Part shown: positions 1 to 6,286 of the stretch, one piece after another
How the letters are laid out: every line of letters starts with the position of its first letter
Position numbering within the stretch: the first letter of the stretch is position 1
DNA from: UBA10906 sp049296695
Lineage (GTDB): Bacteria > Pseudomonadota > Gammaproteobacteria > Methylococcales > Methylomonadaceae
Assembly: GCA_049296695.1 (NCBI GenBank)
Contig: JBAQSX010000090.1
Location: 1-11,963, forward strand
Direction: 5' to 3'
DNA: 11,963 nt
Program-made: the position numbers and the translations under genes
Notes under the pieces: generated by a model
What the model saw: the letters and a program-made list of their open reading frames with translations, nothing else
Databases searched by the model: none
What the model was told of the DNA's origin: nothing

Positions 1-67
1 CTTCTTCAAGACCTGTTGCTGATTTCCATTGTCTTTTATTTTTTAAGTCTTTTGTTGATATTTTCAT
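1..67 (-). CDS. 5' end of a minus-strand gene, possibly a transposase (truncated by window edge)
   Basis: An open frame starts at an ATG (complement of 65-67) and stays open for 22 codons to the left edge, beginning MKISTKDLKNKRQWKSATGL. No clear Shine-Dalgarno sequence precedes it. The short basic start with a K/R-Q-W-x-S/A-xTG-L pattern reminds me of the N-terminus of helix-turn-helix DDE transposases related to IS5. That is recall from a very short stretch, not a demonstrated match. If it is an insertion sequence, one terminal inverted repeat should lie between about 68 and 240; I could not identify one. It is divergent from cutA. An ordinary hypothetical gene remains possible. Confidence 0.4.
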   Translation of the reverse strand, partial: MKISTKDLKNKRQWKSATGLEE

Positions 68-373
68 ATTTATTTCGCTATCATTTATTATAAAATCCGA
101 GTATTTTATTCTGTCGCAACAAGTCTACTTTTTATCGGAATATAAAATTATCATTTTGGACTCCTGTTTTTGTTAATTTGTATTAACTGATGTTACGCAG
201 AAACGAAAGAATATAATTTAGTATTAACATGACCTTTCTCAACAAGGGCAAATAATAATTTGCCCCGACCCTTCAACGATTCCGTACACGCAAAACATTA
301 ATTCCAATACCTTTTGCTTTTTTTACATACCCGCGACACTATAAACACTCTACTCAAATTTTAAGTGTTTATT
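68..373. other. AT-rich intergenic region between the divergent left-edge gene and cutA
   Basis: I see no gene in this stretch. It contains a 6-bp stem hairpin (GTTAAT/ATTAAC, 172-187), an octamer GTATTAAC occurring twice (180-187 and 220-227), and a hairpin at 246-265 that resembles a repeat found again near 9863. A TATAAA at 340-345 lies about 29 bases before the cutA ATG and could be a -10 element. The nearest -35-like hexamer, TTTACA at 322-327, is only 12 bases away, so a cutA promoter here is plausible but not shown. Confidence 0.5.
243..269. repeat. Partial copy of palindromic repeat family B (GGGCAAAT hairpin)
   Basis: GGGCAAAT (246-253), a four-base loop AATA, and ATTTGCCC (258-265) form a perfect 8-bp stem. 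Read with its flanks (CAAGGGC...GCCCCGAC), it resembles the reverse complement of the left part of the element at 9863-9930 (CAAGGGCGAATATGATTCGC followed by CCCTAC). I therefore take it as a degenerate or half copy of the same family in opposite orientation. It lies about 105 bases upstream of cutA. Confidence 0.5.
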
Positions 374-700
374 ATGGCAACAGCGCAACAACTCATTCTC
401 TGCACCTGTCCCAATCACGAAACCGCTCAAAGCCTTGCTCGCTTGCTTGTTGAAAATAGGCTAGCGGCTTGTGTTAATATCGTGCCGTCTATTACTTCAG
501 TGTATGCTTGGCAAGGACAGATTGAAATCGCTCAAGAACAATTACTGCTCATCAAAGCCAATCAAAGTGCATATCAGGCAATTGAAACATTGCTCAAAGA
601 TAAGCATCCTTACGAGCTACCCGAAATTATCGCCGTCGCCATTGAGCGCGGTCTTTGTGATTATTTAAACTGGATTGATTCATGCCACGTTTCTACTTAA
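374..700 (+). CDS. cutA: CutA1-family divalent cation tolerance protein
   Basis: Predicted 108 residues, the usual CutA1 length. CutA proteins are small ferredoxin-like-fold trimers linked genetically to tolerance of copper and other divalent cations; their biochemical role is still debated. Family signatures are visible: AACVNI (31-36), SVYAWQGQIE (42-51), a conserved K61 after LLLI, and HPYELPEIIA (78-87). I chose the ATG at 374 because it gives the canonical start MATAQQLILCTCP; an in-frame GTG at 365 would add only MFI and has no better ribosome site. The 3' end overlaps dsbD by 19 bases, implying co-transcription. A cutA-dsbD arrangement is also known in Escherichia coli. There is no signal peptide, so it should be cytoplasmic. 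Confidence 0.93.
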   Translation: MATAQQLILCTCPNHETAQSLARLLVENRLAACVNIVPSITSVYAWQGQIEIAQEQLLLIKANQSAYQAIETLLKDKHPYELPEIIAVAIERGLCDYLNWIDSCHVST

Positions 701-2499
701 TTTTATGGCTGTGTTTGCTTGGCATGCCTGCCAGCTATGCCGCTAATAATAATCCGCTGGAACAATTACTCAATACCGCCAGCCAATTAACGCATTCAGA
801 AGACGAGTTACTGCCGCCTGAGCAAGCTTTTCAATTTTTTGCCAGTGCGCAAGACGCGCATACTTTGAAGGTAGAATGGCTGATTGCGCCCAACTATTAT
901 TTGTACCGTGAAAAATTACAACTTACCTTAAATGGCGCGCAGTTAGAAGCGTACAGCATTCCGCACGGTGAACCTAAAGAAGATGAAGCCTTTGGCAAAG
1001 TTGAGGTGTTTCACAACAGTTTGAGTTTTACTGTGCCATTGATACGCAGTAATAACGCCACGCAAAGCGTATCGCTAATTGCCAATTATCAAGGTTGCGC
1101 CGATAGAGGTGTCTGTTATCCGCCGATGGAAAAAAGCATTGATGTGCAATTACCTGCGGTCACCAACGCGCCCATCACTGCGCCACAAACTGCCGAACAA
1201 GACCAGATTGCCTTATCGTTACAAACCGATAGCTTAGCGGTGACATTACTTAGCTTTTTTGGCTTTGGCTTATTACTGGCATTCACGCCCTGCATTTTTC
1301 CAATGATTCCGATTTTATCAGGGATTATTGTTGGACATGGCAATCATATCAGCACCTTACGCGCTTTTATGCTGTCATTGAGCTATGTGGTGGCTTCGGC
1401 CATGACCTATACCGTGTTTGGTGTGCTTGCCGCTTTATTTGGACATAATCTACAAGCTACTTTTCAACATCCGTCAGTGATTATTGTTTTTAGTTTGGTT
1501 TTTGTGGCGTTATCGCTATCGATGTTTGGTTTTTATGATTTGCAATTACCTAATAGCTTAAAAACCAAGGTGCATAATTCCAGCGTGCGTCATCAAGACG
1601 GCTCATTGTGGGGTGCTGCCATTATGGGGGCGTTGTCATCGTTGATTGTAGGTCCTTGCGTTGCCGCACCTTTGGCTGGCGCGTTGATTTATATCGGGCA
1701 GTCAGGTGATGCCTTATTGGGTGGTAGTGCGTTGTTTATGTTGGGATTAGGCATGGGTTTTCCGTTGCTGTTGCTCGGCGCGTCGGCTGGCAAATTATTA
1801 CCCAAAGCAGGTGAATGGCTTAATGCGACTAAAGCCGTGTTTGGCGTATTAATGCTAGCAATGGCAGTGTGGATGCTTAGCCGTATTTTACCGCCTGTTT
1901 TAAGCTTGTTTTTATGGTCGCTTTTATTAGTATTACCCGCCATTTATTTAAATGCACTAGAACCCCTGCCCGCGCATAGTTCAGGTTGGCGCAAATTATG
2001 GAAGGGTTTAGGACTAATGATGCTAGCTTATGGCTTGTTATTATTAATTGGTTTTAGCATGGGTAATAGTAATCCGCTAAAACCCTTGCAAGGTTTAAGT
2101 GTTGCTAATTCGGCAAACGTTAATAAAGAGACAGGATTAATTTTTGAACGCGTCAGTTCAGTGGCACAGTTAGAACAACGTTTGCAACAAGCCGCAGAAA
2201 AACATCAAACGGTAATGCTAGATTTTTATGCTGATTGGTGCATTTCTTGTAAAGAAATGGAGAGTTATACCTTTACTGATAAGCATGTTAAACAGGCTTT
2301 ATCCCATTTTGTATTATTACAAGCCGATGTGACCGCTAATAATAGCGATGATAAAGCCTTACTTAGTCATTTTAATTTAATAGGCCCGCCCGCTATTTTA
2401 TTTTTTACTAATAACCAAGAACAAAATAATCATCGGGTTATTGGTTATCAAGATGCTGAATTATTTTTAAAATCCTTAGCGCAGGTCAATCATGACTAA
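682..2499 (+). CDS. dsbD: Thiol:disulfide interchange protein DsbD
   Basis: Predicted 605 residues, slightly longer than E. coli DsbD (565). It transfers electrons from cytoplasmic thioredoxin through the inner membrane to periplasmic thiol-disulfide proteins. All three redox modules are present. A signal peptide (about 1-20, cut near ASYA|ANN) precedes the periplasmic alpha domain with C139 and C145 (GCADRGVC). A polytopic beta domain (about 185-460) has C204 in FTPCIFPMIP and C326 in VGPCVAAP. The C-terminal thioredoxin-like gamma domain has C520-x-x-C523 in DFYADWCISCKEME. All six expected cysteines are intact. It starts inside the end of cutA, and its stop overlaps the next gene by 8 bases, so the three genes are probably translated as one operon. 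Its substrates could include the adjacent TlpA-like protein, DsbC/DsbG-type isomerases or cytochrome c maturation proteins; none but the first is in this window. Confidence 0.96.
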   Translation: MPRFYLILWLCLLGMPASYAANNNPLEQLLNTASQLTHSEDELLPPEQAFQFFASAQDAHTLKVEWLIAPNYYLYREKLQLTLNGAQLEAYSIPHGEPKEDEAFGKVEVFHNSLSFTVPLIRSNNATQSVSLIANYQGCADRGVCYPPMEKSIDVQLPAVTNAPITAPQTAEQDQIALSLQTDSLAVTLLSFFGFGLLLAFTPCIFPMIPILSGIIVGHGNHISTLRAFMLSLSYVVASAMTYTVFGVLAALFGHNLQATFQHPSVIIVFSLVFVALSLSMFGFYDLQLPNSLKTKVHNSSVRHQDGSLWGAAIMGALSSLIVGPCVAAPLAGALIYIGQSGDALLGGSALFMLGLGMGFPLLLLGASAGKLLPKAGEWLNATKAVFGVLMLAMAVWMLSRILPPVLSLFLWSLLLVLPAIYLNALEPLPAHSSGWRKLWKGLGLMMLAYGLLLLIGFSMGNSNPLKPLQGLSVANSANVNKETGLIFERVSSVAQLEQRLQQAAEKHQTVMLDFYADWCISCKEMESYTFTDKHVKQALSHFVLLQADVTANNSDDKALLSHFNLIGPPAILFFTNNQEQNNHRVIGYQDAELFLKSLAQVNHD

Positions 2500-3013
2500 A
2501 AAAGAAATTGCTTTAATTATTATGGTTGCCGTAATAGCTTTAGCGGCTGGGCAATTAACCCGTTATAGCTTTAAACCCGTTAGTAATAATCCCAATATAG
2601 TATTACCACATTTTGATTTTCCCGATACCCAAGGTGAATTACGCCATAATCATGAATGGCAGGGCAAAATTATTGTCTTTAATTTTTGGGCGACTTGGTG
2701 TGCATCTTGTCGAGAAGAAATACCCTTATTGGTTCAATTGCAAAGCCAATATCAAGATAAAAATGTGCAGTTTGTCGGGATTTCTATTGATGAAGATAAA
2801 GCGGTAATTAATGACTATTTAAAAACCTTAAACATTAATTATCCAATACTGATAGCAGGTGACGGGGGTATGCGTTTGGCAAGGCGTTTGGGAGATAGTT
2901 CGCAAGCGATTCCTTTTACTATTATTGTCAATAGCCAAGGAGAAATTATTTATAACCATGAAGGCGAATTAACTAAAGTGCTTTTTGAGCAAATCATTAT
3001 GCCGTTATTATAA
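2492..3013 (+). CDS. TlpA/ResA-like membrane-anchored periplasmic thioredoxin
   Basis: Predicted 173 residues. An N-terminal hydrophobic segment (about 6-20, IALIIMVAVIALAAG) should act as an uncleaved anchor or signal. It is followed by a thioredoxin fold of the AhpC-TSA/TlpA type: FNFWATWCASC with C70 and C73, the family-typical GISIDED segment (97-102), and a cis-proline candidate P141 in QAIPFTIIVN. Such proteins reduce disulfides in the periplasm, for example in apocytochrome c or copper-handling proteins, and normally receive electrons from DsbD or CcdA. It overlaps the dsbD stop by 8 bases, with AGGT about 6 bases before its ATG, which supports coupling. The exact target cannot be read from the sequence, so I give no symbol. 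Confidence 0.88.
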   Translation: MTKKEIALIIMVAVIALAAGQLTRYSFKPVSNNPNIVLPHFDFPDTQGELRHNHEWQGKIIVFNFWATWCASCREEIPLLVQLQSQYQDKNVQFVGISIDEDKAVINDYLKTLNINYPILIAGDGGMRLARRLGDSSQAIPFTIIVNSQGEIIYNHEGELTKVLFEQIIMPLL

Positions 3014-3071
3014 AATAATTTGCTCAATGGTCGTTTCTTCTAGTAATGAACTGATTAGGAATCGTCAGTTT

Positions 3072-3104
3072 ACAACTGACAGCTCTTGAAGGGCTGCCAG
3101 TTGT
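3072..3104. terminator. Strong hairpin between convergent tlpA-like and RTX genes
   Basis: ACAACTG (3072-3078) pairs with CAGTTGT (3098-3104). After one A/C mismatch, CAGCTC (3080-3085) pairs with GGGCTG (3091-3096), leaving a TTGAA loop. It sits midway between two convergent stop codons, where a bidirectional terminator is expected. No proper T-run follows on either strand (a run of seven A lies at 3119-3125), so it is not a textbook Rho-independent terminator. It may instead protect mRNA 3' ends or be a dispersed repeat. Confidence 0.45.
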
Positions 3105-3133
3105 TATGCAAAGCGTTTAAAAAAATACTGTCA

Positions 3134-5254
3134 TTAAATCACTACAAAATCAGCATTACTTAAGCTTAAAGCCACGCCTAATGTCGCAATTTTTACAGCG
3201 GCATGTGCGCCTGAACCATCATCGTCATAATACAGCGCACCTGTATTGTTGTTATAGAAAATGCGATCGCTACTGTCAGCGGCACTCGCACCGATATTAA
3301 ATGCAGAAGCCGCTAAAGTACCTGTCGTAGTCAAACTGGTAAATAGGGCATTTTCTAAATAAATAGTGTCATCGACAACGGAAAAATCGCTAATTTTGTC
3401 GATATTACTGCTACTTGCGGTGCTATTGAGAACAAATACATCACTGCCTGCCCCGCCTGAGAGGGTATCTATACCTGTGCCACCCCATAGCGTGTCATTA
3501 CCATCGCCGCCATATAATCTATCATTGCCATTTTGACCATATAGCTGGTCATTATTATCTTCACCATAAAGACGATCGTCGCCATTACCGCCATACAAAC
3601 TGTCATTTAAATCACCACCATATAATCTATCCGCCGCATCACCACCGCGTATTAAATCGTTACTGGGGCTGTTATTTATATCGCCAATAATGCGCACGAT
3701 ATTGGGTTCAGAAAGATTATTAATACTCACTGTTAAGGCTTTGTCGAAGTGTGCGCCGTCTTGGTCGGTAGTACGCACAAGAACGTGATAACTACTTTTG
3801 GTTTCATAATCAGGTGAAGCGTTAATTTTCAATTGATTATTACTAATAGTAAACGCACTATTGTCAGTGCTACCCGTGCCACTGACTAAGGAATAAGTAA
3901 AGGTATTGCCCGCGTCAGCATCGGTACTGCTCAGCGTTCCGATAACAGTACCCGCTACCACATTTTCATTCACACTAGAGCTACTTAAACTTAAGTTAGT
4001 AGGTGCGTGATTCATGGTAGAACTGCTATTGCTTAGTAACTGCACCGAATCGATTTCTTCAAAAGCGGTCATCGAATGATTAGTATCAACGGTAATACGC
4101 ACCCCTTTAGTTAAATAACTGGTGGCTTGCGTAAAGTTAAAGGTAACATCGGCGACTGTATTAGCGGCGGCGGTGTCTGTACCCGACCACACGGTGTTAT
4201 AAGTGCCATCATTGGCTAAGGCTTCAATTTTAGTAACAAAACCATTGCCATTGTTTTCACGAATAATCACCCCTGTGGCAAAAACAGGGGTTGCAAAGCC
4301 CACAGTTAAAGTTTGCGGGGTACTGCTATTTGCCTGTGCCGCCGCCCACGCGCTAGAAAAATCGCCATAAGCGGTGGTATTAGACGTGCCTAAAGCTTGC
4401 GCGGCAGAATTGGCTGAACTGCTGTATTGTGAACTGTACGCGATAACACTACTAGCGTATTGGCTAGAAGGCCCTTCGTTCACAATATTATTAATACTCA
4501 CAGTGACCGCTTTATCGAAGTGTGCGCCGTCTTGGTCGGTAGTACGCACAAGAACGTGATAACTACTTTTAGTTTCATAATCAGGTGAAGCGTTAATTTT
4601 CAATTGATTATTACTAATAGTGAACGCACTATTGTCAGTGCTACCCGTGCCACTTACTAAGGAATAAGTAAAGGTATTGCCCGCATCGGGATCAGTACTG
4701 CTCAGCGTTCCGATAACAGTACCTGCTACCACATTTTCATTCACACTAGAGTTACTTAAACTTAAGTTAGTAGGTGCGTGATTGCTGACAGAACTGCCAT
4801 TGCTGAGTAACTGCACGGAATCGATTTCTTCAAAAGCCGTAGTCGAATGATTAGTGTCAACGGTAATGCGCACCCCTTTCACCAAATAACTGGTGGCTTG
4901 AGCAAAGTTAAAAGTGACATCGGCAACGGTATTGGCAGGGGCAGAATCAGTACCCGACCACACTGTGCTATAAGTGCCATCATTGGCTAAAGCTTCAATT
5001 TTGGTAACAAAACCATTGCCATTATTTTCACGAATAATCACCCCTGTGGCATAAACAGGGGTGGCAAAGCCTACAGTTAAGGTTTGTGGGGTACTGCCGT
5101 TTGCCTGTGCCGCCGCCCAAGCTGTAGAAAAATCGCCATAGGTATTGGTATTAGACGCGCCTAAGGCTTGCGCGGCTGACCAATCGCCTGTTCCTGAGCC
5201 GTATTGTGAACTGTAAGCGATAACACTAGTGGCGTATTGGCTAGATGTAGCCAT
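3134..5254 (-). CDS. Large secreted RTX protein with duplicated discoidin-like/cadherin-like modules
   Basis: Predicted 706 residues, with no N-terminal signal peptide. Order: discoidin (F5/8 type C)-like galactose-binding domain (about 4-152), cadherin-like repeat (about 158-256), a second copy of both (263-409 and 415-513), eight RTX nonapeptides (537-608, consensus GGxGxDxLx), then an acidic, hydrophobic C-terminus (about 615-706) ending in SNADFVVI. RTX repeats bind calcium. With this kind of C-terminus they mark proteins exported in one step by type I secretion; no ABC/MFP transporter genes lie in the window. Cadherin-like motifs (DPDAGN, DYET, TTDQDG) suggest further Ca binding. A role as an extracellular adhesin or glycan-binding surface protein is inferred; there is no visible protease or lipase domain. 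AAGAGGAG six bases before the ATG is the clearest ribosome site in the window. It sits downstream of fis, separated by 376 bp. Confidence 0.88.
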   Translation of the reverse strand: MATSSQYATSVIAYSSQYGSGTGDWSAAQALGASNTNTYGDFSTAWAAAQANGSTPQTLTVGFATPVYATGVIIRENNGNGFVTKIEALANDGTYSTVWSGTDSAPANTVADVTFNFAQATSYLVKGVRITVDTNHSTTAFEEIDSVQLLSNGSSVSNHAPTNLSLSNSSVNENVVAGTVIGTLSSTDPDAGNTFTYSLVSGTGSTDNSAFTISNNQLKINASPDYETKSSYHVLVRTTDQDGAHFDKAVTVSINNIVNEGPSSQYASSVIAYSSQYSSSANSAAQALGTSNTTAYGDFSSAWAAAQANSSTPQTLTVGFATPVFATGVIIRENNGNGFVTKIEALANDGTYNTVWSGTDTAAANTVADVTFNFTQATSYLTKGVRITVDTNHSMTAFEEIDSVQLLSNSSSTMNHAPTNLSLSSSSVNENVVAGTVIGTLSSTDADAGNTFTYSLVSGTGSTDNSAFTISNNQLKINASPDYETKSSYHVLVRTTDQDGAHFDKALTVSINNLSEPNIVRIIGDINNSPSNDLIRGGDAADRLYGGDLNDSLYGGNGDDRLYGEDNNDQLYGQNGNDRLYGGDGNDTLWGGTGIDTLSGGAGSDVFVLNSTASSSNIDKISDFSVVDDTIYLENALFTSLTTTGTLAASAFNIGASAADSSDRIFYNNNTGALYYDDDGSGAHAAVKIATLGVALSLSNADFVVI
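3431..3646 (-). repeat. RTX nonapeptide array (8 units of 27 bp)
   Basis: Eight consecutive nine-residue units encode residues 537-608: GGDAADRLY, GGDLNDSLY, GGNGDDRLY, GEDNNDQLY, GQNGNDRLY, GGDGNDTLW, GGTGIDTLS and GGAGSDVFV. The Gly and Asp positions are those that coordinate calcium in the parallel beta-roll of RTX proteins. Units 4 and 5 have lost the second Gly (GE, GQ). Confidence 0.9.
3713..4468 (-). repeat. Second (C-terminal) copy of the 250-residue tandem module in the RTX gene
   Basis: This encodes residues 263-514, a discoidin-like plus cadherin-like unit matching residues 4-257. It is two residues shorter, lacking part of the GSGTGDW linker near its start. The cadherin-coding part (about 3713-4013) differs from its partner by roughly a dozen bases in 300 by eye. 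The discoidin-coding part is more diverged. Confidence 0.88.
4484..5245 (-). repeat. First (N-terminal) copy of the 250-residue tandem module in the RTX gene
   Basis: This encodes residues 4-257 (SSQYATSVIAYSSQY... to ...TVSINN). It aligns head-to-tail with 3713-4468 at an offset of 257-259 residues. Shared landmarks are VIIRENNGNGFVTKIEALAN, FEEIDSVQLL, NHAPTNLSLS and ASPDYETKSSYHVLVRTTDQ. Confidence 0.88.
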
Positions 5255-5260
5255 GATAAT

Positions 5261-5268
5261 CTCCTCTT
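5261..5268 (-). promoter_or_regulatory. Strong Shine-Dalgarno site of the RTX gene
   Basis: On the minus strand AAGAGGAG is followed by six bases (ATTATC) and the ATG at 5254. This near-consensus site fixes the start codon and predicts efficient translation, unlike most genes in this window, which have weak or unrecognisable sites. Confidence 0.85.
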
Positions 5269-5522
5269 AAATTAAATATGAAATAACACAATTAAAGCAT
5301 AGAACAACACTAGGTTTCAGCAAGTTATTTTATTGCTGTAATTACTTAAGTAAATATAAAAAATAGTTTTTTACTAGAAAAACTGATGTTTACTTAACAA
5401 TAAGCTTGTATATAAAAAATGGATTATTTCTAAAATAGAATAAAGAACTCAGTGTTATATAACTACTATCTACCTATTAGCTTAATTATATAATAATGAT
5501 TATTGGTAACTAGCTTGTTTAT

Positions 5523-5602
5523 GTCTGAATCAGAATTCAAGATTATAAAATTACAGACTAAATTCTATTAATTTTGTTAATTCTGTAAATCCTGATTTAG
5601 AT
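5523..5602. repeat. Palindromic repeat family A, copy 1 (diverged)
   Basis: This begins GTCTGAATCAG and ends CTGATTTAGAT, giving imperfect terminal inverted repeats around an AT-rich centre, about 80 bp in all. It is clearly related to copies 2 and 3 but has the most mismatches, so it is probably the oldest. It starts 28 bases beyond the fis stop codon (minus strand). Confidence 0.7.
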
Positions 5603-5630
5603 AATAAAATAATTAAAATCAGCTAGGTAA

Positions 5631-5903
5631 TTACGATAAACCATAATAATCGAGTTTTTTGCGCAAAGTGCTACGGCTCAATCCCAACGCTTTGGCGGCT
5701 TTGGTTTGGGTGTGATCGCAATGTACCATCACCGTTTCTAATAAGGGCTTTTCAATTTCGTTTAGTACAATAGTATATAAATCTACCGCCTCATGCCCAT
5801 TGAGCTGGCTGAAATAACGTTCTACTGCTTGCCTGACATGTAAAGATAAGGGCGTTTCAATAACTTCTTGAGTATCGTTAGAATTTTTCTGGAATGGCTT
5901 CAT
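5631..5903 (-). CDS. fis: DNA-binding protein Fis
   Basis: Predicted 90 residues (E. coli Fis has 98). Fis is a homodimeric nucleoid-associated protein that bends DNA and activates rRNA and other growth-phase promoters. The C-terminal helix-turn-helix is well conserved: PLLETVMVHCDHTQTKAAKA (53-72) followed by LGLSRSTLRKKLDYYGLS, matching the Fis pattern PLL-x-VM...NQT-x-AA...LG-x-xR-x-TLRKKL. The familiar NQT is TQT here. The variable N-terminus (about 1-20) is short. The upstream dusB gene on the same strand matches the known dusB-fis order, but a 383-bp gap separates them, so fis may have its own promoter. A weak TTTACA and TTATAC pair lies upstream on the minus strand, with no strong ribosome site. 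Confidence 0.92.
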   Translation of the reverse strand: MKPFQKNSNDTQEVIETPLSLHVRQAVERYFSQLNGHEAVDLYTIVLNEIEKPLLETVMVHCDHTQTKAAKALGLSRSTLRKKLDYYGLS

Positions 5904-6286
5904 TGGCGTAGTTTAATGTAAAGAGGTATAATTTAGTTATTAAAAATATATGTAAACGTAGCATAATGTATTCAATATAAATACACTCTTAAATTATAAT
6001 TCTTGACATATTTTTAACAAAACGATAGTTTGGCAAGGTGAATAAGGTTTATTCACAAAAAAGGCAAAGGTTTTGTCTTACTGGTAGTATCACTTTATTA
6101 CTGACAAATGTGGTTATTTCGATAGCTTCATTTTACTGACACTCAGGCTGTATACATAGCGGATACTACAAGTTGTGTAACTTTTCTATTGAAAGATTAC
6201 ACTTGTCGGTTGAGACTGCCCAACCAAGACTCTAGTTGCAAGCCTCACCGCTTATCAACAGAGAGCGAATTACCAAATGCGTACAT
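5904..6286. other. 383-bp gap between dusB and fis with several hairpins
   Basis: I find no convincing ORF. The part next to fis (5904-6010) is very AT-rich and probably holds the fis promoter. The rest (about 6030-6270) is less AT-rich and structured. It has an 8-bp perfect hairpin GTGAATAA/TTATTCAC (6038-6056), a longer bulged stem ACAAG...TGTAA/TTACACTTGT (6168-6206) and a short GGTTG/CAACC hairpin (6208-6225). TTACTG occurs three times (6078, 6098, 6133). It could be a long fis leader, a small RNA, or remains of a mobile element. Confidence 0.5.
6003..6031 (+). promoter_or_regulatory. Candidate plus-strand sigma-70 promoter in the dusB-fis gap
   Basis: A perfect -35 hexamer TTGACA (6003-6008) is followed after 17 bases by TAGTTT (6026-6031), a weak -10 match. 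It points toward the 3' end of dusB, against the direction of the surrounding genes, so it could only drive an antisense or small RNA. The poor -10 box makes this tentative. Confidence 0.2.

Larger units (their letters stand above)
5255..5630. other. AT-rich leader/promoter region of the RTX gene and 3' region of fis
   Basis: No gene is visible. Next to the RTX start lies the ribosome site. Further upstream is an imperfect hairpin, CAGCAA/TTGCTG (5318-5323 and 5333-5338). On the minus strand TTGCTG, 16 bases, then TATGCT could be a weak sigma-70 promoter, which would overlap that inverted repeat. A diverged palindromic repeat occupies 5523-5602. The stretch is markedly AT-rich, with runs of A and T typical of regions bound by nucleoid proteins. 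Confidence 0.5.

Noticed and set aside
322..345. Sigma-70 promoter TTTACA/TATAAA for cutA
   Set aside because: The spacer is 12 bases, too short for a normal -35/-10 pair; only the TATAAA was kept as a possible -10.
365..373. GTG start three codons upstream of the chosen cutA ATG
   Set aside because: It adds only MFI to a protein whose family normally begins close to the ATG at 374, and there is no ribosome site favouring it.
1116..1343. 75-codon minus-strand frame opposite dsbD
   Set aside because: It is antisense to the DsbD alpha/beta junction, including C139, C145 and C204; a shadow of that gene.
3072..3104. Classical Rho-independent terminator for the tlpA-like gene
   Set aside because: The stem is strong, but no T-run follows on the plus strand; kept only as a tentative convergent hairpin.
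3713..5245. CRISPR-like or satellite array because of repeated DNA
   Set aside because: There are only two long in-frame copies within a protein-coding gene, with no short repeat-spacer pattern.
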